Below, one piece after another: positions 1 to 7,728 of a DNA stretch of 11,503 nucleotides; position 1 is the stretch's first letter; every line of letters begins with the position of its first letter. The translations under genes and the position numbers were made by a program. The notes under the pieces are model-generated. The model was not told the DNA's origin and made no database searches. It saw only the letters and a program-made list of their open reading frames with translations. Source of the stretch: an uncultured Alphaproteobacteria bacterium. Its GTDB lineage: Bacteria; Pseudomonadota; Alphaproteobacteria; Micavibrionales; Micavibrionaceae. The stretch lies in NCBI GenBank assembly GCA_937124505.1, contig CAKZKV010000242.1, positions 1 through 11,503 of the forward strand. Reading direction: 5' to 3'.

Positions 1-97
1 CCGCCTGATGGGAACAGAAGAACTCATCAAACATGTGACCGGACATGCGCTGTCGCATGAGGCACTGGTGAGACATATTGAGCAGCGTTACCTGTAA
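1..97 (+). CDS. C-terminal end of probable M32 (Taq-type) carboxypeptidase, partial
   Basis: An open frame enters from the left edge (codons from base 2) and stops at TAA 95-97, giving the last 31 residues of a protein. The visible tail contains GTEELIKHVTG followed by a helix ending in HIEQRYL. This resembles the end of M32 family zinc carboxypeptidases, which typically close with a 'T.ELI...TG..L....F..HL..RYL' pattern. M32 enzymes remove C-terminal residues from peptides in the cytoplasm. The catalytic HEXXH lies well upstream and is outside the window, so the assignment rests only on the tail pattern, recalled from the family. The gene converges on the reverse-strand 166-residue gene with about 45 bases between the two stop codons. 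Confidence 0.55.
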   Translation, partial: RLMGTEELIKHVTGHALSHEALVRHIEQRYL

Positions 98-142
98 CCT
101 GATACCATTTTGCATTCAAAGCGGAAAGAGTGCGAATTGGTA

Positions 143-643
143 TTACATTCCCTGTTTCATACTGATCGTATTCGTCGGCGGCTTGAACTTCGGATTTTTA
201 CGCCCCCCGCCGCGCTTGGCGCGTCCTGCCTGACCGGCTTCTCCTTGCAGATGCTCATCAATCAGAGCATCAATGTCGGGGAATTGTTCATTACGGATAT
301 GAAGGACAATGGCCGTATAAAACGCGCAGGCTCCTTTTTCCCAATCAGGAAAAGTGGTTTCATCTCCCTTGACGCGCAGGTCTTTCAGAACCCAAAGACC
401 ATCATTTTTCGGAACGCCGCGCATCGCCAAAATCTGATTAACCGGCGGTTCGCCCTCCTTGGGCTCCAGACTGAACGTCAGGATTTCCACTTCTATTTCA
501 CGCTGCTCGCCTGCCATGCGCACTTCTGCGCTGCACGTCTTGTCGCGTTCCTCATCATAGTACTGGGAACTGTCCGTTTCATAGCCCATCAGAACATCAT
601 GGACACCCAATTGGCTATGTAATTCTTTTAGTAATACCCTCAT
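143..643 (-). CDS. Conserved-looking hypothetical protein, 166 aa
   Basis: I do not recognise this protein. It has no signal peptide or membrane segment and should be cytoplasmic. Residues 1-135 have a mixed, fairly acidic composition (for example YYDEERDK and VEVEILTFSLEPKEGEPP) that looks like a compact alpha/beta domain. The last 30 residues are a glycine-rich basic tail (GRAKRGGGRKNPKFKPP) that could bind nucleic acid or simply be disordered. The start is well supported: AAGG lies five bases before the ATG and overlaps the TAA of the entericidin-like gene, which ends seven bases upstream. The two are therefore probably co-transcribed and translationally coupled. A forward frame of similar length over the same bases lacks such a ribosome site and is treated as a shadow. 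Function unknown. Confidence 0.75.
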   Translation of the reverse strand: MRVLLKELHSQLGVHDVLMGYETDSSQYYDEERDKTCSAEVRMAGEQREIEVEILTFSLEPKEGEPPVNQILAMRGVPKNDGLWVLKDLRVKGDETTFPDWEKGACAFYTAIVLHIRNEQFPDIDALIDEHLQGEAGQAGRAKRGGGRKNPKFKPPTNTISMKQGM

Positions 644-650
644 AAAAACC

Positions 651-779
651 TTAGTTTACAACATCCTGTACAGCGCGCCCGGCAGCTTCCAGGTCCTCAC
701 CCGCACCGTGAATTGTTCCGCATGCGCTCAGTGATACCACAACAGCCATACATAAACATACTTTGATTATTTTCATCAT
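651..779 (-). CDS. Entericidin EcnA/B-family small lipoprotein, 42 aa
   Basis: This short gene encodes a 42-residue protein starting MMKIIKVCLCMAVVV. The pattern is typical of the entericidin family: a short positive N-terminus, a hydrophobic stretch (residues 7-17), a lipobox LSAC with the lipidated cysteine at residue 20, then GTIHGAGEDLEAAGRAVQD. The family consensus after the cysteine is close to 'NTxxGxGxDIxxxGxAI', and the spacing matches. In E. coli, EcnA and EcnB are small cell-envelope lipoproteins described as an antidote/toxin pair. Many alphaproteobacteria carry single homologues of unclear role, so toxicity should not be assumed. AAAGG lies seven bases before the first ATG; the second ATG directly after it is an equally plausible start. 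The gene lies downstream of xseA and is followed by the 166-residue gene. Confidence 0.85.
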   Translation of the reverse strand: MMKIIKVCLCMAVVVSLSACGTIHGAGEDLEAAGRAVQDVVN

Positions 780-847
780 GATCGTACCTTTTTTCTATTA
801 ACTGCTTTAATCTTCAGCATTCCTTGCTTTCATGGAAATCTAGAAAT

Positions 848-876
848 TTTATATCCTATAAGATCAGGAAACGCAA
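848..876 (-). promoter_or_regulatory. Candidate sigma-70 type promoter for the lipoprotein/166-aa pair
   Basis: Read on the reverse strand, TTGCGT (876-871) is followed after 17 bases by TATAAA (853-848). The -10 matches the consensus at five of six positions and the -35 at three. Transcription would begin near 841, about 60 bases before the lipoprotein ATG. A perfect 10-base palindrome, AAAGCGCTTT (875-884), overlaps the -35 and could be an operator. This is a pattern match only. Confidence 0.4.
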
Positions 877-886
877 AGCGCTTTCA

Positions 887-2215
887 TTATTTTGATACAA
901 CCTGCCTCCGCTTTTCATCCTTAAACTCAATTTCAAGGAGTTGGGACGACACAACCTTCTCCGGGTCAGAAATCAAGTTTCCTGATTCAAAATCCCGCAC
1001 AACCGCATACCCACGCGCCAGAACGGATTTGAACGACAGGCTTTCCAGCATCCGCTCCAGACCTTCCAGTTTTTGCTGTTTGTCCCGGAACAGGCGCGGC
1101 TGTGTGCGCAACAACTGATCTTCGTATACTTTCAAAATACGCTTTTTCTCCTGAAGCAGATTTTTGGGATGACGCAACTCAGCCCCCAACCGCGTCAGTC
1201 TCTCTCCCTTGCGGGACAAGTATTTATCAAAGACACTTCCAAGCCGCATAGTCATGTGATCAAGCCCCTGTACCTTTATCTCCAGAAGCGATTTGGGGTC
1301 TTTCAGACGGGCGGAACTCAATCTTTGTCCGGCATATTCCATCCTGCGCTGCATAGAGCTGATCAGGCGTTGTGAATCCTCCAGCACTTGCGCATAGAGA
1401 TTGACACGCACAGGCACAGATTTTTCCGCAGCCCCGGTGGGCGTCGGCGCTCGTAAATCAGAGGCATAATCAACCAGAGTCGTATCCGTCTCATGCCCGA
1501 CCGCTGTAATGATGGGAATTGAGCAGGCCGCCACGGCGCGCACAACTTCCTCCTCATTAAATGGCATCAGGTCTTCCAGAGAGCCGCCGCCACGTGCCAA
1601 AATCAACACGTCCGGTTTATCATGCATGCGTTCGAAGGCCTGTAAGGCCTGCACAATTTCAGATGCAGCCGTGTCCCCCTGCACCCTGACCGGATAGAGT
1701 TGGACATGAGCGGGAAAACGGTCTCGGATGCGGTGCAGAATATCGCGAATAACGGCTCCCGTCGGGGAGGTGATCACCCCGATCTTTTCCGGCAGGAACG
1801 GCAGGGCCTTTTTGCGTGTCTCATCAAACAGACCTTCGGCGGCCAGCTTTTTACGGCGCTGTTCCAGCATTTTCAGCAAAGCGCCTTCCCCCGCCAGTTC
1901 CATACTTTCAATGATGAACTGATAGTTAGAGCGCGCCGGGTAGGAAGACATCTTGCCCGTACAGATCACCTCCAGTCCCTCCTCCGGCCTGGCCTGCAAT
2001 CTGGAAAGCGTTCCCCGCCAGCACACAACATCAATCGTGGATTTATCGTCCTTGATATTGCCGTACATATGCCCGGAAGAATGAAATGTCAGCCGTCCCA
2101 GTTCACCGCGCAGGCGCACATGACCATAAGTTTCCTCAATCGTCCGCTTCAGGGAAAAGGCCAGTTCGGAAACGGAATATTCCGGCACATTATTTAAAGA
2201 AAGTTCGCTTTGCAT
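887..2215 (-). CDS. xseA: Exodeoxyribonuclease VII large subunit
   Basis: XseA is the catalytic subunit of exonuclease VII, which with several copies of the small subunit XseB degrades single-stranded DNA from both ends into oligonucleotides in the cytoplasm (repair and recombination). The 442-residue length is normal. Residues 13-110 form the OB-fold DNA-binding domain, with RLRGELGRLTFHSSGHMYG at 34-52 and the KDD that follows. The nuclease domain follows: ITSPTGAVIRD at 148-158, ARGGGSLEDL at 207-216, GHETD at 240-244 and RAPTPT at 255-260, the family's conserved catalytic region. Residues 270-395 are rich in charged helix, as expected of the long coiled-coil arm, and RGYAVV at 401-406 is the conserved C-terminal strand. 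The ATG has no clear Shine-Dalgarno. xseB is not in the window. Confidence 0.97.
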   Translation of the reverse strand: MQSELSLNNVPEYSVSELAFSLKRTIEETYGHVRLRGELGRLTFHSSGHMYGNIKDDKSTIDVVCWRGTLSRLQARPEEGLEVICTGKMSSYPARSNYQFIIESMELAGEGALLKMLEQRRKKLAAEGLFDETRKKALPFLPEKIGVITSPTGAVIRDILHRIRDRFPAHVQLYPVRVQGDTAASEIVQALQAFERMHDKPDVLILARGGGSLEDLMPFNEEEVVRAVAACSIPIITAVGHETDTTLVDYASDLRAPTPTGAAEKSVPVRVNLYAQVLEDSQRLISSMQRRMEYAGQRLSSARLKDPKSLLEIKVQGLDHMTMRLGSVFDKYLSRKGERLTRLGAELRHPKNLLQEKKRILKVYEDQLLRTQPRLFRDKQQKLEGLERMLESLSFKSVLARGYAVVRDFESGNLISDPEKVVSSQLLEIEFKDEKRRQVVSK

Positions 2216-2253
2216 ATTTGTATTTTAGAGACTTCCGGGTAAAATGAAAGACC

Positions 2254-5226
2254 ATGAATGATACGCCCCCCTATCAAACCTGTAAGTTGAAAGACGAAAA
2301 CATCTGTGTCGAGCATCTGTTGCAGGAGATAGAATGGCATGCCGGGCTGGCCGACCGCGTTCAAAGACGCGCTACTGACCTGATCGAGAGGGTCAGACGA
2401 TCACAGGCCAACATGGGAATGCTGGAAAGTTTTTTACAGCAATACCCCTTAAATTCAGAAGAAGGCCGAACACTGATGACTCTGGCGGAGGCGTTTTTGC
2501 GTATCCCGGACAGCATCACGCGTGCGGCCCTTGTCAAGGACTGCCTGAACTCAGCCGAATGGGGAAAGGGGGGCGGCGCCACCGACTGGTTTACCCGTTT
2601 TGCAGGGATGGGACTGATCGCTTCCAAAAGCACCCTGAACAGTTTTTTAGGAAAACTTGGCGAGCCTTTTGTTCGTAAAGGTGTTGAAAGCGCCATGAAA
2701 AAAATGGGCCAGCAATTTGTGCTGGGCGAAACCATCGAAAAAGCCTTGCATGTGGCGGCACAGGGAAACGGCAGGGAAGATTACTCCTTTGATATGCTGG
2801 GGGAAGGCGCACGCACAGCAGAAGATGCAGAGCGTTATTTTGAGAGTTATGCGGACGCAATTACAGCCATCGGCAAAAACAAATTACCCAAACCCGCCGG
2901 CATTTCCGTCAAACTTTCAGCCTTACACCCCCGTTATGAGGTTTCACAACAGGAGACATGCATTCCGGCACTGGCTGAAAAACTGCGCCATCTTTGTGGA
3001 CTGGCAGCAGATAAAAATATCGCCCTGACCGTTGACGCCGAAGAGGCCGACCGTCTGGACATGTCTTTGGAGATTTTTGACCGGGCGCTGCGTGCCTCCC
3101 CCAAAGACTGGCACAAAATGGGGCTCGCTGTGCAGGCCTATCAAAAACGGGCCTTGCCATTAATAGACCATGTCTCCATGCTGGCGCAGCAATCGGGACG
3201 CAAAATCCGCGTGCGCCTGGTCAAGGGTGCTTACTGGGATACGGAAATCAAGCATGCACAAGTTGCCGGATTAAAAGACTTCCCGGTCTTTACACGTAAA
3301 TGCCATTCCGATCTGTCTTATCTGGTTTGTGCACAAAAACTCCTTAAAAAATCCGATCATATTTACCCAATGTTCGGTACTCATAATGCACACACGATTT
3401 CCAGTATCCTCGAATTCGTCGAGGAAACCCAATGCCGGAACTATGAATTCCAGCGTCTGCACGGCATGGGAGAAACTCTTTTCAGCGAGGTGCAAAAAGA
3501 TACCGCTGCAACGGTCACAGTTTACGCCCCGGTTGGAAAACACAAAGACCTGCTGCCTTATCTCGTCAGACGCCTTCTGGAGAACGGAGCCAATTCTTCC
3601 TTTATCAACAAGTTATACGACGACAGCATCAAAATATCACGTCTGGCCGCCGATCCGATTGAAGAAACCAAAAAATCAGAGGACAAACGTCATCCCCATA
3701 TTTCCCTGCCGCAAAACCTGTTTGAACCACGGTTCAATTCAAGTGGGCTGGACTTAAATGATTTACATACGGTCACTGCCGTCACAAAAGCCCTTAAAAA
3801 ATACCGCAATCTGGTTAAAACAGACATCCTGGCAACCATAAAAACAAATGAAGTGGAAAATGCGTTCTACAAGGCAAGACCCGCTTATCAGAAATGGTCG
3901 GCCCAATCCGCAGATTACCGGGCAAATATACTGGAAAAAACTGCTGACTTGTTTGAACAGGCCAAAATGGAGCTAATGGCGTATCTGGTCTATGAAGGCC
4001 GCAAAACCATTCCCGATGCGGAAGCAGAAGTGCGTGAAGCCATAGACTTCTGCCGTTATTATGCGCAGCAAGGCCGTCAGGTTTTTGCAAAGGACGGGAT
4101 TTCCATGGCAGGCCCGACTGGGGAAGAAAACCGCTTGTATCATGAGGCTCGCGGTATTTTTGTCTGTATCAGTCCGTGGAATTTCCCTCTGGCCATTTTC
4201 ACCGGGCAAATTGCTGCGGCCCTGATGGCTGGCAACGCCGTGATCGCCAAACCTGCCGAGCAAACACCTAAAATTGCCGGGCGCGTTCTGGAACTGATGC
4301 AACAAGCCGGACTGCCACCCGGCACTTTGCAGGTTCTTTATGGAGACGGGCAATTAGGCGCTGAACTGGTTTATCATGAAGATATCGCAGGTGTTGCCTT
4401 TACAGGCTCCACGGAAGTCGCACAAAAAATTAACATGACTCTGGCCGCAAAAACAGGGCCGATTATCCCCCTGATCGCCGAAACCGGCGGACAAAATGCC
4501 ATGATCGTCGATAGTTCCGCCCAGCCCGAACAGGTCGTGGATGACGTGATCCGCAGCGCGTTCGGGTCTGCCGGACAGAGATGCTCCGCCTTGCGCGTCC
4601 TGTACCTGCAAAATGAAATTGCCGGGCCAGTCATCAATATGCTGCGCGGGGCAATGGAAGAACTGCGCATCGGCGACCCCTCTGATATTGCAATAGATAT
4701 CGGCCCTGTGATTGATGGGGATGCCCATAACAGGCTGGTGCATCACAAGAAGTTTCTGGAAGCCAATACCGTGAAACTGGCCGAATCCCCTTATGCTGAA
4801 ATAGATGGCGATTCCTTTTACTTCTCACCATGTGCATTTGAAATAAAATCTCTGGACATGCTGGCAGACACAGGAGAAGTCTTTGGGCCGATCCTGCATA
4901 TTATCCGCTATAATATCGAAAGCCTTGACCACGTTATTCAGGAAATCAATGACAGCGGATATGGCCTGACCTTCGGCATGCATACCCGTGTCAAAAGCCG
5001 CTGGCAATTTGTTGCAGACAGAATCAGATCCGGCAACCTGTATATTAACCGCAGTATGACGGGCGCGGTTGTCGGTGCCCAGCCGTTTGGCGGACGCGGA
5101 CTTTCCGGGACAGGCCCCAAGGCCGGTGGCCCGAACTACCTGAAAGCCTTCGCAACGGAAAAAGTCATTTCCGTCGATACCACTGCCAGCGGCGGCAACG
5201 CCTCTCTTGTATCTCTCGAAGAATAA
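2254..5226 (+). CDS. putA: Bifunctional proline dehydrogenase / L-glutamate gamma-semialdehyde dehydrogenase
   Basis: PutA oxidises proline to pyrroline-5-carboxylate with FAD, passing electrons to the quinone pool at the membrane, then oxidises the hydrolysed semialdehyde to glutamate with NAD+. At 990 residues this is the short form without an N-terminal ribbon-helix-helix DNA-binding domain, so it is unlikely to repress its own gene as E. coli PutA does. The proline dehydrogenase barrel fills roughly residues 130-470: ISVKLSALHPRYEV, VRLVKGAYWD at 320-329, FQRLHGMGE and YLVRRLLENGANSSF. The aldehyde dehydrogenase half (about 500-975) shows SPWNFPLAIFTGQIAAAL, FTGSTEVA, the general base Glu743 in AETGGQNA, the nucleophile Cys777 in GQRCSALRV, EVFGP, and PFGGRGLSGTGPKAGG near the end. 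Both active sites look intact. The start is 38 bases from the divergent xseA start; GAAAG lies close before the ATG. purD follows after 15 bases. Confidence 0.97.
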   Translation: MNDTPPYQTCKLKDENICVEHLLQEIEWHAGLADRVQRRATDLIERVRRSQANMGMLESFLQQYPLNSEEGRTLMTLAEAFLRIPDSITRAALVKDCLNSAEWGKGGGATDWFTRFAGMGLIASKSTLNSFLGKLGEPFVRKGVESAMKKMGQQFVLGETIEKALHVAAQGNGREDYSFDMLGEGARTAEDAERYFESYADAITAIGKNKLPKPAGISVKLSALHPRYEVSQQETCIPALAEKLRHLCGLAADKNIALTVDAEEADRLDMSLEIFDRALRASPKDWHKMGLAVQAYQKRALPLIDHVSMLAQQSGRKIRVRLVKGAYWDTEIKHAQVAGLKDFPVFTRKCHSDLSYLVCAQKLLKKSDHIYPMFGTHNAHTISSILEFVEETQCRNYEFQRLHGMGETLFSEVQKDTAATVTVYAPVGKHKDLLPYLVRRLLENGANSSFINKLYDDSIKISRLAADPIEETKKSEDKRHPHISLPQNLFEPRFNSSGLDLNDLHTVTAVTKALKKYRNLVKTDILATIKTNEVENAFYKARPAYQKWSAQSADYRANILEKTADLFEQAKMELMAYLVYEGRKTIPDAEAEVREAIDFCRYYAQQGRQVFAKDGISMAGPTGEENRLYHEARGIFVCISPWNFPLAIFTGQIAAALMAGNAVIAKPAEQTPKIAGRVLELMQQAGLPPGTLQVLYGDGQLGAELVYHEDIAGVAFTGSTEVAQKINMTLAAKTGPIIPLIAETGGQNAMIVDSSAQPEQVVDDVIRSAFGSAGQRCSALRVLYLQNEIAGPVINMLRGAMEELRIGDPSDIAIDIGPVIDGDAHNRLVHHKKFLEANTVKLAESPYAEIDGDSFYFSPCAFEIKSLDMLADTGEVFGPILHIIRYNIESLDHVIQEINDSGYGLTFGMHTRVKSRWQFVADRIRSGNLYINRSMTGAVVGAQPFGGRGLSGTGPKAGGPNYLKAFATEKVISVDTTASGGNASLVSLEE

Positions 5227-5241
5227 GGGCATAGTGCGGTC

Positions 5242-6513
5242 ATGAACATTCTCCTGATCGGCTCCGGCGGCCGCGAACATGCCCTGGCCTGGAAACTCTC
5301 ACAATCCCCGAAATGTGACGCCCTTTACTGTGCGCCCGGAAATGCGGGTATCGCGCAAAACGCCATCTGCGTCACGCTGGATATTTCAGATCACACCGCA
5401 ATTCTGGATTTCATCAATGAGAAAAAGATTAATTTTGTCGTTGTCGGCCCGGAACAGCCGCTTGTGGACGGATTGGCGGATGCGATCACGGCGGAGGGCA
5501 TTCCCTGCTTCGGCCCGTCTAAAGAGGCGGCAAGGCTGGAAGGCTCCAAAGGCTTCATGAAAGACCTGTGCGCAAAGTATAACATCCCCACCGCCGCCTA
5601 TGGCCGCTTTACAGATATTGAGGAGGCCAAACAGTTTGTCACGGAAAATTCCCTGCCGATTGTGGTCAAGGCCGATGGTCTGGCCGCCGGGAAAGGCGTG
5701 ATCATCTGTGAAACACAGGATGCGGCCTTTACCGCCATTGAAGACATGCTCTCCGGCAATAAATTCGGTGCTGCCGGGCATGAAGTGGTGATTGAAGAAT
5801 TTCTGGACGGGGAAGAGGTCAGCTATTTCGCCCTGTCCGACGGACAAACCGTCCTGCCCCTGACCGGCGCGCAAGACCATAAACGCGCCTTTACCGGCGA
5901 TAAAGGCCCGAATACCGGCGGGATGGGCGCTTACTCCCCGCCGCCGCTGCTGACACCTGAACTGGAAGATAAAATCCTTAAAACAGCCATTCAGCCGACG
6001 ATTGACGGCATGGCTGCCGAGGATTGCCCGTTCAAAGGCGTGCTGTTTGCCGGACTGATGGTCAAAAACGGAGAGCCAACCTTGCTGGAGCATAATATCC
6101 GCTTCGGCGACCCGGAATGTCAGGCGTTGATGATGCGCCTGAAAACCGATCTTGTCGAACTGCTCTATGCCGCAGCAACCCAGAATTTACATGAATTTAC
6201 CGGGCGAATTGAGTGGCATGACATGGCGGCCCTCACCGTGGTCATGGCCGCAAGGGGCTATCCCGACAGCTATGCCAAAGGTACGGAAATCAAAAATATC
6301 GAAGAAGCGGAACTGCCGGGAGATGTCAAAATATTCCATGCCGGCACAAAAGAAGAGGGCGGCAAGCTGGTCAATTCCGGCGGGCGCGTCCTGAATGTCA
6401 CGGCCATCGCCCAAGACATCAAGGGCGCACAGGAAAAAGCCTATGACGCCTGCGAAAAGATCGACTGGCCAGAGGGATTCTGCCGCCGCGATATCGGCTG
6501 GCGGGCAATGTAA
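5242..6513 (+). CDS. purD: Phosphoribosylamine--glycine ligase (GAR synthetase)
   Basis: PurD joins glycine to 5-phosphoribosylamine using ATP, the second step of de novo purine synthesis in the cytoplasm. The 423-residue length is typical. The start is fixed by the family N-terminus MNILLIGSGGREHALAWKL. Further landmarks are GPEQPLVDGL at 69-78, the ATP-grasp loop VVKADGLAAGKG ending at residue 152, FTGDKGPNTGGMGAYSP at 217-233, and the metal-binding EHNIRFGDPECQ at 283-294 (Glu283 and Asn285). The gene starts 15 bases after putA. AAGGG, overlapping the putA stop, is 12 bases from the ATG, so some co-transcription with putA is likely. That is functionally odd, since one gene is catabolic and the other biosynthetic. 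xseA and purD are recalled as divergent neighbours in many alphaproteobacteria. Confidence 0.97.
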   Translation: MNILLIGSGGREHALAWKLSQSPKCDALYCAPGNAGIAQNAICVTLDISDHTAILDFINEKKINFVVVGPEQPLVDGLADAITAEGIPCFGPSKEAARLEGSKGFMKDLCAKYNIPTAAYGRFTDIEEAKQFVTENSLPIVVKADGLAAGKGVIICETQDAAFTAIEDMLSGNKFGAAGHEVVIEEFLDGEEVSYFALSDGQTVLPLTGAQDHKRAFTGDKGPNTGGMGAYSPPPLLTPELEDKILKTAIQPTIDGMAAEDCPFKGVLFAGLMVKNGEPTLLEHNIRFGDPECQALMMRLKTDLVELLYAAATQNLHEFTGRIEWHDMAALTVVMAARGYPDSYAKGTEIKNIEEAELPGDVKIFHAGTKEEGGKLVNSGGRVLNVTAIAQDIKGAQEKAYDACEKIDWPEGFCRRDIGWRAM

Positions 6514-6557
6514 CAAAACCCCTTCCCCTGCGCGCACTTTCCCGCTAAAACATCCCT

Positions 6558-7643
6558 ATGACTGATGCTGTGCAATTAAAAGAAGAACTGACCGCGAAAA
6601 TCGAGGCAGCGAACGACCTGAAATCTCTGGAAGAAGTGCGCGTCACCGCGCTCGGCAAAAAGGGCGCAATTACCGACCTGATGAAAATGCTCGGCAAGCT
6701 GGACGGCGAGGAACGCAAAGTCCGCGGGCAGGAACTCAACCAATTAAAAGATGAGATCGCAGATTTTATCAAGGCGCGGGAAGAAAAGCTGAAAAAAGAA
6801 GAGATGAACCTGCGTCTGGCGACGGAAACACTGGACGTGACGCTGCCGCCCCTGCCCCGCAAACTCGGTCATGTGCATCCGATTTCCCAAACCATGGAGG
6901 AACTGCAGAAAATCTTTGCGGAGATGGGCTTTTCCGTGGCCGAAGGCCCGGACATTGAAGATGACTGGCATAACTTCACGGCACTGAACTTCCCGCCCGG
7001 CCACCCGGCGCGCGAAATGCAGGACACGTTCTTTCTGCCCTCCGATCCACAGGAAAAAAATCCTGATTTTGCCACCAAAGTCCTGCGTACCCACACCTCC
7101 TCCGTCCAGATTCGCGAGATGGAACGACACGGCGCCCCGATCAAGATCATCTGTATGGGCCGCGTGTATCGCAGCGATTACGATATGACCCACACGCCCA
7201 TGTTCCATCAGGTCGAGGGATTGTACGTGGATAAAAACGTGCATATGGGCCATTTGAAAGGCTGCTTGATCGAATTCCTCAGCGCGTATTTTGAGATTGA
7301 GGACTTGCCGATCCGGCTGCGCCCCAGCTTCTTCCCGTTTGTGGAACCGGGCGCGGAAGTGGATATCGGCTGTTCCCGTGACGGCGGCGAGTTGAAAATC
7401 GCCCGCGCCGAAAATGAGCTGGAACAGCAATGGCTGGAAGTTTTGGGATGCGGCATGGTACATCCGAATGTGCTGAAAAACTGCGGTATCGACCCGACGG
7501 AATATCAGGGCTTTGCCTTCGGAACCGGGATTGACCGCCTCGCCATGCTGAAATACGGCATTCCCGATTTGCGTTCGATGTTCGAATCCGATACGCGCTG
7601 GCTCCAGCATTACGGTTTTAACCTCTATGAGACCGTCAAATAA
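6558..7643 (+). CDS. pheS: Phenylalanine--tRNA ligase alpha subunit
   Basis: PheS is the catalytic subunit of the alpha2-beta2 enzyme that charges tRNA-Phe. The 361-residue length is normal. Residues 1-100 form the charged helical arm that contacts tRNA. The class II core starts at HPISQTMEEL (107-116), followed by LRTHTSSVQIREME, the motif 2 region GRVYRSDYDMTHTPMFHQVE at 201-220, RPSFFPFVEPGAEVDIGC, and motif 3 GFAFGTGIDRLAML at 318-331. No Shine-Dalgarno is visible in the 44 bases after purD; the chosen ATG gives the expected N-terminus. pheT, usually directly downstream, is not here: the next gene is an unrelated response regulator with its own promoter-like sequence. The beta subunit must therefore be encoded elsewhere. 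Confidence 0.97.
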   Translation: MTDAVQLKEELTAKIEAANDLKSLEEVRVTALGKKGAITDLMKMLGKLDGEERKVRGQELNQLKDEIADFIKAREEKLKKEEMNLRLATETLDVTLPPLPRKLGHVHPISQTMEELQKIFAEMGFSVAEGPDIEDDWHNFTALNFPPGHPAREMQDTFFLPSDPQEKNPDFATKVLRTHTSSVQIREMERHGAPIKIICMGRVYRSDYDMTHTPMFHQVEGLYVDKNVHMGHLKGCLIEFLSAYFEIEDLPIRLRPSFFPFVEPGAEVDIGCSRDGGELKIARAENELEQQWLEVLGCGMVHPNVLKNCGIDPTEYQGFAFGTGIDRLAMLKYGIPDLRSMFESDTRWLQHYGFNLYETVK

Positions 7644-7673
7644 AGAGGGACAAATTATACCTCGAAGAAAAAT

Positions 7674-7702
7674 TTGGACTCTTTGAGGGAAATCTGTATT
7701 AT
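7674..7702 (+). promoter_or_regulatory. Candidate sigma-70 type promoter for the response regulator
   Basis: TTGGAC (7674-7679) and TATTAT (7697-7702) are separated by 17 bases, with three and five of six consensus matches. Transcription would start near 7709 and give a leader of about 20 bases carrying the ribosome site AAGGG (7717-7721). It sits in the 85-base gap after pheS, which supports the regulator being a separate transcription unit. Confidence 0.5.
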
Positions 7703-7728
7703 TCATAAAAAAATAAAAGGGTGTGTCC

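Noticed and set aside
102-143. Inverted repeat ATACCA/TGGTAT between the two convergent genes at the left edge, as a terminator
   Set aside because: The stem is six pairs with a loop of about 30 bases and no T run, so it does not look like an intrinsic terminator.
110-622. Forward open frame of 170 codons over the 166-residue reverse gene
   Set aside because: It begins with TTG, has no ribosome site, and its residues do not look like a folded protein. The reverse gene has a good ribosome site and a coupled upstream gene.
2244-2253. Earlier ATG at 2244 as the putA start
   Set aside because: It is out of frame with putA; the ATG at 2254 is in frame.
5386-6093. Reverse open frame of 235 codons over purD
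   Set aside because: It is antisense to an unambiguous purD; the length is explained by purD codon usage.
7723-7728. GTG start for the response regulator
   Set aside because: It lies only one base from the AAGGG site; the ATG six bases later has proper spacing.
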